Source: Calvatia gigantea
Lineage: Eukaryota; Basidiomycota; Agaricomycetes; Agaricales; Lycoperdaceae
Reading direction: 5' to 3'
Assembly (NCBI GenBank): GCA_025093985.1
Contig: JACAAK010000005.1
Location: 1,488,001 to 1,552,000, forward strand
Length of the DNA stretch: 64,000 nt
Positions 49,534-61,000 of the stretch are shown in pieces. The notes under the pieces were generated by a model, which was not told the DNA's origin, did no database searches, and saw only the letters and a list, made by a program, of their open reading frames with translations. A program made the position numbers and the translations under genes. How positions within the stretch are numbered: the stretch's first letter is position 1; each line of letters opens with the position of its first letter.

Positions 49534-52234
49534 TCATGATCGTGGGGCGTCGCAGATAGTACATTTCTCCTTTGCATCGGCAGGGTTCTTCAATTGGCAT
49601 AGCCCGCAAGTCCATTCTGCGGAGCCAGCAGACGCAGCGGCTTTCAAGCCTGCCGTACCCCAATCAAAACTTGCCGTCTTGGATGGTGCGACCCCACCAG
49701 GTTTCGGTGCATCACAAATCGTGCACTTGTCCGTTGCAGTTGTAGGGTTCTTCAATGAACATGTGCTGCACGTCCATTCATCGCCGGAAGGCTCGTTCAC
49801 AGGCTTCATTCCAGCCGCACCCCAGTTAAACGAAGCGGTAGGTTTCTTGGACTCGGCACCAGGCTTAGGAGCGTCACAGACTGTGCACTTCTCAGTAGCG
49901 CTTGAAGGATTCTTCAACATACAAGTGCTGCATGTCCACTGGTCATCGGTACTTGCCACAGGAACTTTTGCGTCGGCTGCACTCCAGTCAAAACCCCCAT
50001 TTATTGTATTTGTTAGCGCTGAAGAAGCGATTGGTTTGGTGAGGTCGAAGAAGGGGAGAGAAGCTCTGGGCATTGCCTTGACTTCATCTTGCATCACCTT
50101 ATTCCCGAATGTAAAGGGGGGCGGGAAGGTAAAGGTAAAGGAGGGTAAAGAGGCGAGTGGTTGTGCATTTGCAATGTCTTTCGCGCTCTTCGGAAGGGGC
50201 GGAGGAGCGGCGGGGGCAGGGATGGAGAGGAAATTAGCTGAGGGCTTGGGATCTTTCTCTTCCTTTTCTATCGCTTCTGTCGCAGGGGGCAAGCTTTGCA
50301 CGGGTTTCGGTGTTTCTTCGAGCTCAGCTCTGGGTTCGGGCGCAGGAGAAGGTGGTGTAGAAGTAGATTCCGCCTGCACGCTGAACCTAAGCTTACTGGG
50401 CTCTTTGGGTTGACTGGATTTTGGACCAAAGATAGATTTTGTGGCGGTAGAAGGTTGTGAAGGGGGTATGGCAATAACAGGAACCTTGATTGGCGCAGGT
50501 CTATCTTTCTTCTCCTTCGTGTCAGGCTGAGACGATTCCATCTCGATATCTACCAATTCTTTCGCAGTGTGTCCATTAACAGATGGTTTGCTTCGTTTAG
50601 GTAACGGGGCCTCTACGTCGTCCTCTTCTATTATCGTGACATTCCGCAATTCTTTACTTTGGGGTGCAGGTTTCTCAGAAGGCTTTTCAAAGTGAGGAGG
50701 CCGTGATCGCTTGCTACCCTATGCTATCGTTAGCGCCGAGTTATTATGATGTGCAAAGAACAAACCTCCGGTAATGTAGCTTCAATAATATCATGTGCCG
50801 ATATTTCTTTGACCCTTGTTTTAGCTGTACTAACTTCTTTAGGGGCGGTCGTAGTCGACGCGGGTTTCTTCGCAGGTGCCGTAACACGCTTCCTCTTCGG
50901 TACAGTAGGTCGCTTAACGGGACTCGCCCACTCATAAGGATTCCGAAGGTCATCTAGAACCTTGTCCTGTGACTTGAGACTGTTCACGAGTTCCGTGACG
51001 TGCCTGGCTGTTTCAGTTTGCCTGAGTGTGCCAGGACCTTGAGGGGAGCCAGGTTCGCTACCGGACGGAGACCCCCCGGTCCAAGCTTGACGCAATGGAG
51101 ATGGCACAACAGGAGTCGTGGGCTTTTGTAGACCTGGAGTCCGTTGTCGTGGTGTAGAAGTAGAAACAGAAGGAGGTTTCAGGGATGGTCCTGTCCTTGT
51201 GTTTCGTGAGGTTGGAGCTGTAGTCGTGACAGGGAATGGCACTTGGTTTGAGGCAGACGACGCCGGCGACTCATCAGCAGAATTCCCTATCTTCCGTCGT
51301 TTTGCATCATTGCCTGTGTTCTCGGCATCAGGCGCACCACTCCTGGTGGTTGTAGAACGAGGTATCCGGAAGGCGGGCGAGGCAAAGTTGTTTCGGGCAC
51401 GGCGCGCTCTTGCGCTACCAGCACCTTTCCACGTGTAGACTCCATTCGGATTCCTGGTCAAGGTGCGAGGAGCAGCAGAAGCCGATCTATGTGGCACAGA
51501 TGGTGATTTACTTCGCGGTGGGGAGGTTACAGCGCGGCTCTCAAAACGAAAGGGTTCTTTATTTTAACTTTATTAATGATTTTCCAACAAGAATCTGGAA
51601 GGGACGCACCAGGCTTGCTTTGCTGAATCAAAGTAACCATTTGGTTAATGTCTTCTGGGGCAATTGGTCGGTTTGCATGTTGTGCCAAGAAGTTGCTGAC
51701 TGTGTCAAGGTTTTGAGCTGGGGACGAACTCGCTTTGAAAGTGAACTCGACGCTGGGTATTTTCGAAGAGGAAGCAGGGGGTCGGTCTTGTCGCTGTGAA
51801 GAACTGTGGAGACTACTGGCTGGAGGTGGAGGTCCTGGAAGGGCATGCCCATTGGTAACAACGTTCTCGACGAGCTGCGACGAGTTGTCAAAATCACAAG
51901 GAATGTCGTCCAGATACAATTCACCCACCTGATGTTCTCTCTTCGACGGCACTGACACTGGAAGGGTGGGATAATTTTCTTGGTCCTGTTCCGAATCATC
52001 GGACTCTATATCCGATTCATCCAAAGACATGGATTCTTCATCTCTTGAGCTGCGGAGTCGCAAGGGATTAAGGTAGCTCAAAATTCCTGTCAGGCTCCAT
52101 GACTAAAAGGACCTCAGTTAAGTAAACAACCAGAATAAATGAGCGCTACTAACCGATTTCTTCACAGGACGGGCATAAGGAGATGACAGCACCGCCCTAT
52201 TGGAACGATTTGGCTTCCTACGCATTGCGCTCAT
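49534..52234 (-). CDS. FG-poor nucleoporin with RanBP2-type zinc fingers (Nup153/Nup1-like)
   Basis: Exons 52234-52154, 52102-51610, about 51537-50766, and 50718-49534. The N-terminus (KKSSWSLTGILSYLNPLRL after a basic run) looks like the amphipathic helix that ties basket nucleoporins to the inner nuclear membrane. A long disordered, Ser/Pro/Lys-rich middle contains a GVYTWKGAGSARARRARN motif. Near the end a short run of F-rich text (FTFTFPPPFTFG) resembles FG-repeat cohesive segments. Three C-terminal RanBP2 zinc fingers have the form W-x-C-x2-C-x3-N-x6-C-x2-C (WTCSTCMLKNPSSATEKC, WTCSTCSLKNPTTATDKC, WTCGLCQLKNPADAKEKC). Such fingers bind Ran-GDP in Nup153. The junction between exons 2 and 3 (around 51537-51610) does not close in frame with either available acceptor, so a base may be missing or extra there. 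Confidence 0.8.
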
Positions 52235-52422
52235 AGCTGCAATCGTCGGGAAATGTGAAAAAGTAGTTGTGGGGGGAGAGTACAACGCCTACAAGGGTAT
52301 ACAACAAGACGCATTGTTCTCGTACAATGTCCAAACCGGGATAGGCATTTCCCACAAGCACGTGACCATTGCCTGACCACCCAGGCCGTCATCATCCGCG
52401 ACGACGAATAGACACTACACTT
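52235..52422. promoter_or_regulatory. 188-bp divergent promoter
   Basis: Lies between the starts of the zinc-finger nucleoporin and the complex I subunit. It includes a possible CAC/GTG palindrome near 52360 (CACGTG), an E-box-like site. Confidence 0.5.
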
Positions 52423-53128
52423 ATGCCTACCAAGGCTATTGAGACACCCTACCCGCTCATCGACGCAGACCCCCATGCGTCGCGTGTAATTCGATACTTC
52501 CGACCCTCTGATTATGCCGTATGGGCGGGAGCAACAGGTGCCTTCCCCGCCGCTCTCTACTGCTGGGGTACGCTTTAAACGGGTATCTCTCTCCAAAACT
52601 CACATTTTCGCAGAGATGGCCGATCCAGCTAAGCTTAGGATGAGGACTGCGTTGCGACTGGGCGGCCTTTTGGGTTTCGTTGGAGGTTTCCTCCTGGCAT
52701 ACCAGCGTTCCAGTGGTTGGTTTACAAATTCCTATTTTGCTACATCGGAATACCTTACACCCTCATAGCGCGTTTCTGGGGCTGGTCCGAAAACCAACGT
52801 GAATTTGACCGAGATGTGGAGGAATTGAGCCAACGCGCGAGGGAAGGCAAACCTCTGTACGGAGAGTCCCACCAACCCGAGTGGGTCCAGGGCACGGCAT
52901 TCCGTAACTCACAATTCTCTCAGCTCAAATTTTGTGAGTACTCAATCACCCGTTACATTGAGCAACCTCATTCACCATGCAATCTTAGCTGTATTTCCAA
53001 TGTGATAAGCTTTTTCTTTTGGTCTCATACGACTTCCTAACTCCTCATCCAGGTTTAACCTCGTAAATCACCAGTACCATGGTTCAGATCCTGCGAAGTA
53101 CGCTGTGAAAAAGGAGGAATCATCATAG
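52423..53128 (+). CDS. NADH:ubiquinone oxidoreductase 20.9/21 kDa subunit (fungal complex I)
   Basis: Five exons (52423-52567, 52614-52715, 52769-52933, 52989-53001, 53053-53128), total 501 nt, 166 aa. The N-terminal half (YPLIDADPHASRVIRYFRPSD, then two membrane spans around WAGATGAFPAALYCW and LRLGGLLGFVGGFLLAYQ) matches the fungal 21 kDa subunit N-terminal domain. The C-terminal half (RFWGWSENQREFDRDVEEL and FNLVNHQYHGSDPAKY) matches its C-terminal domain. Fungus-type accessory subunit of respiratory complex I in the mitochondrial inner membrane. The 13-nt exon 4 supplies SVFPM, and without it the NLVNHQYHG tail is out of frame. Confidence 0.93.
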
Positions 53129-53763
53129 ACAGCTTGATGTCATCGCTTTATGTATGACCCTCTAATTAATCCACATCACCTGTTAGTATCTCGGATTTAT
53201 TCGCCTGGAACTGTGCTTCATCGACCAGGGAGCGAGCGCATTTTCGAACCGACTTTCAGCCATTTTCTCCGACTAACTCTGCACATGTGCCCGTATCTTG
53301 GTCCCAGAGATCGCCAGAACCACCTGCTCACGCCTTCATTCCTTGATTGGAACAAGTGATCATGAGTTATCACCGTCCATCCCCTATGAAACCTAGCCCT
53401 TGAACCAACTGACCCCGATGTATATTTCTAGTGCAAGGCGTTTGAAGTCTGATCTTCCCATCTTACATGCATTCCTTGAGCCTCTAACCATAATTCGTCG
53501 CTAAGTGAACAAATAAAGTCCGTGACCCCGAGCTATAATCAACAATACTTCTTTCATTCTTTTATTCTTCAGGCAATATAGTGGAATATACTCCGCTGTC
53601 AGGAGAAACTTTGGAAATATAGGTGTGAGTATATAGCTATATCCGTCCTATTTCTCCTGCTTCGTCAATTGATAGCCCACGCTTAAATCTCCGTGGAGGG
53701 CCTCCAGGCAACATATAAATTGCGCCTGAACAATGCCACACAAAACATCGCTTCTCCGTAAGT
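53129..53763. other. Spacer and promoter of the GH45 gene
   Basis: About 635 bp with no gene. The left side should hold the complex I subunit terminator. The right side is the endoglucanase promoter, with a TATAAAT box 44 nt before the ATG. Confidence 0.6.
53714..53720 (+). promoter_or_regulatory. TATA box of the GH45 endoglucanase gene
   Basis: TATAAAT, 44 nt upstream of the ATG at 53764. Its place implies a very short 5' leader. Inducible secreted-enzyme genes in fungi often have TATA boxes. Confidence 0.5.
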
Positions 53764-54522
53764 ATGAAGCTGACCTTCGTAACCTTTACCCTCGCCGTAG
53801 TCACTGGAGCAAACGCCGTGGCTCTGGAAAGCCGCCAAACAGGAGGCTACATCCAAAATGCTTCCGGGCAAACATCCTTCACCATGTACACAGGCTGCAA
53901 CCGACCCGCTTGCGGGAAAGCCGCAAGTGGCTTCACCGCTGCCATGAATCAGCTCGCTTACGGTGCTCCCCCTGGTCTTGGTCCTGGTGATGCCTGTGGA
54001 CGATGCTTCGCGGTCACAGGTACCTCCGACCCATTCTCCCCATCCTTCCCTGGCCCATTCCACACTATTGTGGTCAAGGTCACAGATTTATGGTGAGTCC
54101 CACTTGCCGCCGAGATATAGAACAAATGCCAATCTGTGTAGCCCCGTCCAAGGGAACCAAGTAAGATAACCAGTTCGTAACCCATCAGCATTTCACTGAC
54201 ATATCCCAAAGGAATGGTGTGGCCAATCTAGGAGCAATCCGAACAACCAGCACGGCCAGCCGTTCCAGTAAGTCATTTGCGCCGGTGGAAGTAACAGTAT
54301 AGCTGACAGAGGAATAGTTTCGATATCTGCCAAGACACCGGAGGTGCTGGAGCATTCTTCCCGTCTGGCCACGGTGCACTCCTTGGTACTTTCACTGAGG
54401 TATCATGCAGCCAGTGGTCGGGTTCTGACGGAGGTTCACTCTTCAACGGTTCCTGCCTCTCTGGTGAGACAGCGGGATTTTGGCCTTCGGTTGGATGCGG
54501 CAACCAAGGTACGGCTCCCTGA
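53764..54522 (+). CDS. Secreted GH45 endoglucanase (basidiomycete type)
   Basis: Four exons (53764-54092, 54142-54160, 54212-54267, 54318-54522) total 609 nt, 202 aa. A signal peptide is clear (MKLTFVTFTLAVVTGANA, cleavage near residue 18). The mature protein is Cys-rich: TMYTGCNRPACGKAASGF, DACGRCFAVTGTS, VKVTDLCPVQGNQEWCGQ, HFDICQDTGGAGAFFPSGH, and FTEVSCSQWSGSDGG. This pattern matches small single-domain GH45 cellulases of wood-decay fungi, which share the expansin-like double-psi barrel. It cuts beta-1,4-glucan and acts outside the cell. No cellulose-binding module or linker is present. The 19-nt exon 2 is fixed by the conserved CPVQGNQEWCG string. Confidence 0.93.
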
Positions 54523-54615
54523 AGTGGATAGTCGCGAGAAAAACCCGCTATTCGCTCTTGGGCCGCAATTGTTGAAGTAGAGCCGGATTTATGGATGGCC
54601 ACATATGATTCCTTC

Positions 54616-55986
54616 CTACGAAGCTCTGTAAGAGATTAAATACATGATTTGAACAATGCAGAAATACCTTTCACCATTAGGGGGGATGAAAGGGCGGTTC
54701 CAAATGGACATGACGTTTAACCAAGGTCCTAAATCGTATATGTGTCTTCCCAAAGGGACCGAGACCACAGTATAGGGTGGTCTCTCCAGCACAGAATCAT
54801 CAGGAGGGGAAGAGTAGGCCAGGTTGGGTATGCAGACAAATACTCGCCCACCCCTGTGAGATTTTATCAGAGGTTGAGGCCGGAGCGCCTCTAACGTCGT
54901 CAAACCTCTCGATAACTGGTGACCGGTCTTAACGGCGAGAATCTGAAAGCAAACATCGGATCCTCTTCATAGTAAAGGAAGGTACTGGACTTACAACCGC
55001 AAAAACGGAAATGGTGCACGCCACGACAGCAGCCAAGTGTATTCTGATCTGAGGCACTTGTAATGCACAACTAGGTGGTGGGTTTTGAAGCCCTCCCTCC
55101 CTGAGAGCCCGAAGACCGAAGGCCGTTCCAATGAGGTATCGTCCGATTGGACCACCAAAGGCCCAGGAATATGTTCTGCTCCACCAGATTCGTTGAACCG
55201 ATGCATCAGCCTTGGAAGCCATCAACGCCTCGAGAAGTTGACGCCACAACAATCCAATCACGGGAAAAATACCGATCGTGAAGGCAACGGGAACTGTCAA
55301 GAGGAGGGACAAGAACATTTTCATCTCTTCCAGAGTGATACAACTACCTGTCTATCTGCGCGTCAGCGGTATGTAGCACCACCGTGAAAGTCAAGCAAAC
55401 AGACCCATGGACAATGGTGATCAAACTCTAAACGGCAAACATCACATACGGAACAGTGATGTGTCCGAGGAGGTTTCCATGACCCAGCACACGAGCCCTT
55501 AGGACAGGTTTCCAGATCACCATTCTGGCTGATGCATTGGTATGGATGTATCAACGAGCTTCTGTTTGGAATGGGCAAGGGCAGAATGTTGTGGTTTTGA
55601 CGATCGTGAGTGAGTTGATAATAGCAGAACGTGATGAACGACATGAGAAAACTCATAAACGCCGAATAGATGACTGGATAGCAGCGCCAAGAAATTCAGT
55701 GAAGGCGTGTCAATAATGATTTTAAACGATGAGACTCACTGGCGTAGATTCTTTGCTTCCTCCATAACCAACATCCTAGGGTGAGAATTGAGGACAGACT
55801 ACTCAATTACCTCGACTCAACACCAACCTGCTATCCCTACGATGCAGAGATACCAACTGTACCTGGACAAATCACATCATTCAACGAACCTCACAAGGGC
55901 TTTCGGCGTCCATACCCTATGAATAGGTAGACTCCGGCTACAAGCAGCCTTTCTAGGAGTTGCCGTTGTGGTCGATTTGTCACCAT
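54616..55986 (-). CDS. DHHC-type protein S-palmitoyltransferase
   Basis: Starts at 55986 ([18 protein letters not shown]). Hydrophobic spans occur near residues 12-25 and in [16 protein letters not shown] and [16 protein letters not shown]. The Cys-rich domain reads [19 protein letters not shown] then [10 protein letters not shown], with the catalytic DHHC. After an intron come [18 protein letters not shown], then further spans, and a C-terminal soluble part to 54616. These enzymes attach palmitate to cytosolic cysteines of membrane proteins and reside in ER, Golgi or plasma membrane. The junction after DHHCPW (about 55345-55405) does not recover the usual GN between W and C in frame with an obvious GT-AG pair, so that splice is uncertain. 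A TTxxE motif was not clearly seen. Head to head with the phosphatase gene. Confidence 0.83.
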
Positions 55987-56273
55987 ATATGGACCACCTG
56001 GGACGTTGTTACAGAAAAGCGTCAAGTGAACAAGAGTCGGCTAACTCGGCCAGGTGAAGGAGGCCTAGCCTCAAGCTTTCAAGGCTCATGCACACGCCTC
56101 AGGGCGCCGGGGCGACTGCGGCCGGGGAAAATGCTAAATTTAAACAAAACCTGCCCAGTCATATGCATCATCTCTAGGCTCTCAGCTGAACAACTGTCAG
56201 CACAGCCCCAGCTTTAAGCGCCTGGGTTCCTGTTATTAACCTCTACAGAACTAACCTCTAATCCTATTTTGAC
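55987..56273. promoter_or_regulatory. 287-bp divergent promoter
   Basis: Separates the DHHC palmitoyltransferase (minus) and dual-specificity phosphatase (plus) starts. No specific site identified. Confidence 0.5.
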
Positions 56274-56943
56274 ATGCTTTCCTTTCCCCAGCAGAAATGG
56301 CAGATTTCACGCGCCATAGACCAACGAGCGGAGCGCAAGGGGAGCATCAACCTCATCGTTGATCGCCTCTATTTAGGAGATTTGACGGTAGCGGGTGACG
56401 AAACCAAGTTGGCTGAGCTCGGAATTACCCATATCGTTTCCGTACTCGAAATTACACCGGATATACCTGATGTCATCGGGAAGGACAACCACTTGCACAT
56501 ACGAATAAACGATGCTTCCAACGAAGATATCCTGGTTCACCTCGAGCAGACAACAAAGTTTATAACGTCTGCGCTCGAAGCGAACGGAAATAACAAAATA
56601 CTGGTACGGCACCCACTACTGGTGAAGAGCGCATGATGGTTAATTGGAATCTCAGGTGCACTGTCTCATGGGCATCAGCAGAAGCGCAACGGTGGTAGCC
56701 GCGTACCTCGTCGCCACAAGGAAGATGACAGGCGCCGACGCTATTAATTATGTGCAAAGGAAGCGGGCGATTGTCTGTCCGAATCTCGGGTTCAGACAGC
56801 AACTGGATACATACGCCTACAAATACGTCGATCAAGACGAATCGAAGCAAGCCCAGTTTTCGCCCCTACGACAGATCAAAGCTTGGTCAAATGTGGTGAA
56901 GTTGGGGAAGGCATCTTCGAGTACTTTGACTCCAGCATCATAG
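56274..56943 (+). CDS. Dual-specificity protein phosphatase
   Basis: Two exons, 56274-56603 and 56656-56943, total 618 nt, 205 aa. The domain starts INLIVDRLYLGDLTVAG, has THIVSVLEITPDIPD, the general-acid region RINDASNEDILVHL, and the catalytic loop VHCLMGISRSATVV (HC-x5-R). The final helix is GFRQQLDTYAYKYVD. A small, single-domain DUSP that hydrolyses phosphotyrosine and phosphothreonine in partners such as MAP kinases. The substrate is not evident. The intron falls exactly before the catalytic VHC, so intron retention would remove the active site. Confidence 0.93.
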
Positions 56944-57048
56944 GTCTTCATTTGAGGTGTTGCAGGGGTCCCGTCCTTTGTGGGGCTAGTTATACCAGTA
57001 AAATAACCACTTCTGACCGCTATAATTACGGGTATGGATACACATAGG

Positions 57049-57888
57049 CTATAAATCTGGGTTCAGGTCCAAATCTAAGTCAAAGAACTGTTGTGTTGGG
57101 CGGCGGTCTTGCCGGTAAGGATTTGCTCCCATATGTTGGTTGAAATCAATGTTAGGTGAAGGAGTGTTAGCAACAGCTGTGATGGGTTAGAACAACAAGT
57201 ACGCTTGGGACGGATAGAAAACATACGCCGTCCAACAGAGTGGGTTTCGCCCAGCGATCCGAGCGGTGCCTCAGCATTGAGATGCCCTCGCCGCATCTTC
57301 TCCTCGTTCGGGAAGGGAGGAAAGAACAAAGGTGGGGGTGGTTGGCCCGGAAGGCTGAGATCTGGCATATTAGGAGGTGCGGATGTGAACGCGCTCAGAC
57401 TTTGGGCATATGCCAACAGTTCAGGATAAGGAATGGATGCTACGAGCGCTAGATTGAGCCCCATGTCAACGCATACACTCAAAGGACCCACCTTTCTTGG
57501 CTTGTTCTATTGCCTTGAGTCTCTCTTCTCCCTCCTCTATGAGTTCTTCAAGCTCGTTCTTGCCCCTCGAAAGTTCCTCGCATATATTCCGCCACTGAGC
57601 CTCTAGTTCCAAAATCTCTGTTTCCAGTGCCTCTATCTTCCTTTGCTTTATTTGGTGTGTCTGTGCAACATTGATCGCGTCCGCTACGGTCCTATCGCAT
57701 CGCAGAAAGGCGTCAAGAGGAGGCGGTGGCGGAGGTTTCGTTTGTGGAGGGGACAGCGATAGAAAAAGGACTTGTGATAGGATTTGAAGCTCATTTAGCG
57801 GTGCCATAAGTATTGAAGACATTGAAGAGACATCTTTAGATGCATTGGGTGGACCAGTAGGAGCATTTGGTTGCGGTGGTTGGGACAT
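57049..57888 (-). CDS. MED4: Mediator of RNA polymerase II transcription subunit 4
   Basis: Three exons (57888-57492, 57448-57227, 57176-57049) total 747 nt, 248 aa. After a Pro/Ser-rich start, a coiled coil (IKQRKIEALETEILELEAQ, then LEELIEEGEERLKAI) leads into SIPYPELLAYAQSLSAFTS, the MED4 signature. The C-terminus FFDLDLDLNPDL is the acidic FDLDLNPD end seen in fungal MED4. The protein is part of the Mediator middle module, which relays activators to RNA polymerase II. The start at 57888 is chosen over an in-frame TTG 12 nt upstream. Confidence 0.92.
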
Positions 57889-58060
57889 TGGAAGGGACAA
57901 ATATTTTTGAATTCGTCGTCGCGGATCCCTTGTTTGGCTACGTCACTTGGTCAAAATACATATCTCTAACTTGCCCTCATACACTCAGTCCTCGCCTCAC
58001 CACACCGAATGATCCCCCCCTGAAGGTTTTTAGACAGAGAAGACGCTGCAGATAAACACG
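57889..58060. promoter_or_regulatory. 172-bp divergent promoter
   Basis: The shortest head-to-head gap in the window, between MED4 and the CLC transporter gene. No specific site identified. Confidence 0.5.
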
Positions 58061-61000
58061 ATGTCTGGTAGTACAAGATACCTGCCCACCCATTACGAAG
58101 AGGAACAGTACGAGCTTACAGAAGATGGGGCTCTCCTTGAATCCAACCAGACATATACCATGAAATACGAGGATGGAAGCACAATTCACTGGTTGCAAGA
58201 GGAAATGACAGAGCGCGAGCGTCAGCAGAAGCTCAAATCTCAAGCAGGTGTGCGAGGTATACTGGTACCTGCGTTTAAAGCAGCTCGCGAGTGGCTGGTG
58301 GTCGTCCTAACCGGAATGGGGATTGGGATAGCAGGTGCTTGGTTAGATATCTTGGCTAAATGGTATGTCGTATCGGGTCAAGCACCTACCGGATTGCTGG
58401 ACTTATTATAGGCTGGGAGATCTTCGCGAAGGCCAGTGCTCTTATGGATTCTTCTATAACCAAGTTGCATGCTGTGCTGGTATTGACCGTATGTTATTTA
58501 TTTATTTTTAAAACCAGCACGTACACTCAGAGTCTACACAGCTGGTGAGGTGTGCGACGAGTGGCAATCATGGAGTGCATATCTCAACTTCCAGTCAATA
58601 TTTGGCGCGTCATTGCTGCAATCATTCGTTTATGTTGCGCTTGCTGTAAGCCGCACACTTCAACCAATCTTCAATGCGTAGGGCTCATGGAATTCAAAGA
58701 TTGCTTTTGCCACAAGCGCAGCTGTGCTAGTTGTCACATATGCACCTTAGTAAGTTCTCCTTGGCAACGATATTGGGGGCGTTTTCCTCACTCCCACCGC
58801 GCATAGTGCTTTTCATACAGGAAGTGAGCCCGCAGAGCTATGTGGTCCCTCAACCGTATATACTAAACATAACTCATCTAGTTCCTGAGATCAAAGCTGT
58901 AAGTTTCACAGGGGGTTTCAAAGAAGATTAACGAAAGCTTTGAGTAGATTTTGGGAGGCTACGTGCTGGATGCGTTCCTCTCGCCATGGACATTGTTGAT
59001 TAAAGCCCTCGGTCTCGCTCTCGCGGTCGCATCGGGTTTATCACTTGGCAAAGAGGTAAATTCCCATATTCCATCGACCTCCAATCAAATCGGTGAACGC
59101 GAACAGGGACCTTTGGTGCACGTCTCCTGCTGTTTGGCCTTCCTAATATCGAGGTTTTTCAATCAATTTCACAATAATGAATGTATGAACCTGTTCTCTC
59201 CCATTCCTATTCCTACCCTCATTGGCCTCAAAGCATCGAAACGCAGAATACTTGCAGCTGCGGCCGCAGCAGGTGTGTCTGTGGCCTTCGGCAGTCCTTT
59301 GGGCGGTGTGCTGTTTGGTCTAGAAGGTACCTATTTAAGACTTAACATGGTGGTATCCTTGATAAACTCATTACCTTGAACAGAATTAGATGCGTTTTCG
59401 AACGAGTCCGAAGTTATGTGGAAAGGTTTCGTGGCTTCAGCCATAGCGGCTGTTGCTCTTCAGTGGGTCAACCCCTTTGGTACAGCGAAAATCGTTCTCT
59501 TCCAGGTACAGCCGTTTTACTTCTTTCTACAAACTGCCTCGAGCATATGGATAGGTCACATTTGTAGACGATGCCTGGAGAGCATTTGAGTTGGTACGAC
59601 CAGGTCATCTTAGTTTTTACAGTTTGTTTACCATGCACCAACCAGGTTCCTTGGTTGTTTTTAGGAGTGATCGGGGTGGGTTATGAACATAGAATTCGTA
59701 TGATTTAGCACTTACAAAATTTCTAGGGTGTCCTTGGATCCCTTCTAATCAAATTAAATGTGAAAATTGCTGTCTATCGAAGAAACAGTACAATCGGTGA
59801 TTGGCCCATCCTCGAGGTTGTCTGCGTCACCGCAGTAACTGCTGCTGTCAGCTACCTAGTAAGTTCTAAAGATCCCTTCTGACTTCAGATGCTACATCCC
59901 TGACTAGGTTGTATTCGCCCGGTAGGTATTGTGACGTGTTCTCGGAAATTCCGCTCTCATCTACCCCCTAGAGTGCAAAGCTCGGAGCTTGTGGCAAACC
60001 TCTTCCAGGAATGCGATCCTTCCAAGGGCGATTACCATGGCCTGTGCAAGTACGTCAGTCTCAGGTGAAGATTCAAGGTAGCTGTTTTGACGACTACATC
60101 CAGCCCGACTGCTGCAGGACAGAACATCTTTCTGCTGTTGCTAACTGCAGCCATGAAGTTTGCCCTCACTGCCTGGACCTTCGGCATGATGGTGTGTAGC
60201 CTACCATTCCCCTCCATTGCTTCTTCACATCTGCCTTTTAGATTCCTGCTGGTATCTTTCTTCCCACTATTGCTATTGGTGCCTGCCTTGGCCGCGCAGT
60301 CGGTCTCATTACGTTTGTCTTTCCAGCTTCCTTGTCAGTACAATATTAAAATCGAAATGGCCAGGCAATCCATGTACCGCTGGTACCCAACTGCATGGGT
60401 TTTCCTCTCTTGTCCTCCTGATCCCTCGGTGAGGTGTATATCTCCTGGTTTCTATGCTGTGATCGGAGCGGCAGCAATGTTAGGCGGTGTGACGCGAATG
60501 ACAAGTACGTTTCTCCGTGACTAGTAGAGTCAAAATTAATCCTACTACTGTTTTAGTTTCACTTGTTGTCATTCTTTTTGAGGTATTGCCACTTTCCACC
60601 CCGCTCCAAAGTAGATATTGATGTCTTTCAACAGCTGACTGGTGCCCTCTCACATGTATTGCCCTATCATGATTGCCGTCATGACGGCTAAATGGGTCGG
60701 AGATGCACAAGGCACAGATGGTATATACGCTGTCTGGATTGCCCTGCGTCGTTATCCATGGCTACCCCCCGTGGACTTGAAAGATACGCAGCCCGCCACG
60801 GGCGGGGATATCATGAAAACTGTTGACAAACTCATCAGGATCGAGGATGGAGCCGCGACTGCTGGTGATCTCGGTAGGTTACAGCATCACATCTCGAGGT
60901 TGGGTGAATGGTCTCTGAATACTTTCTCCAGAGAAACTGCTAGCACGGTATAAATACTCCGGTTTCCCTGTAGTCAAGAGGGAGAAATTGGTGGGATATG

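Noticed and set aside
49679..50413. A 244-codon plus-strand open frame opposite the nucleoporin
   Set aside because: It is the antisense shadow of three repeated zinc fingers and a low-complexity region. It has no domain, and the minus-strand frame is clearly coding.
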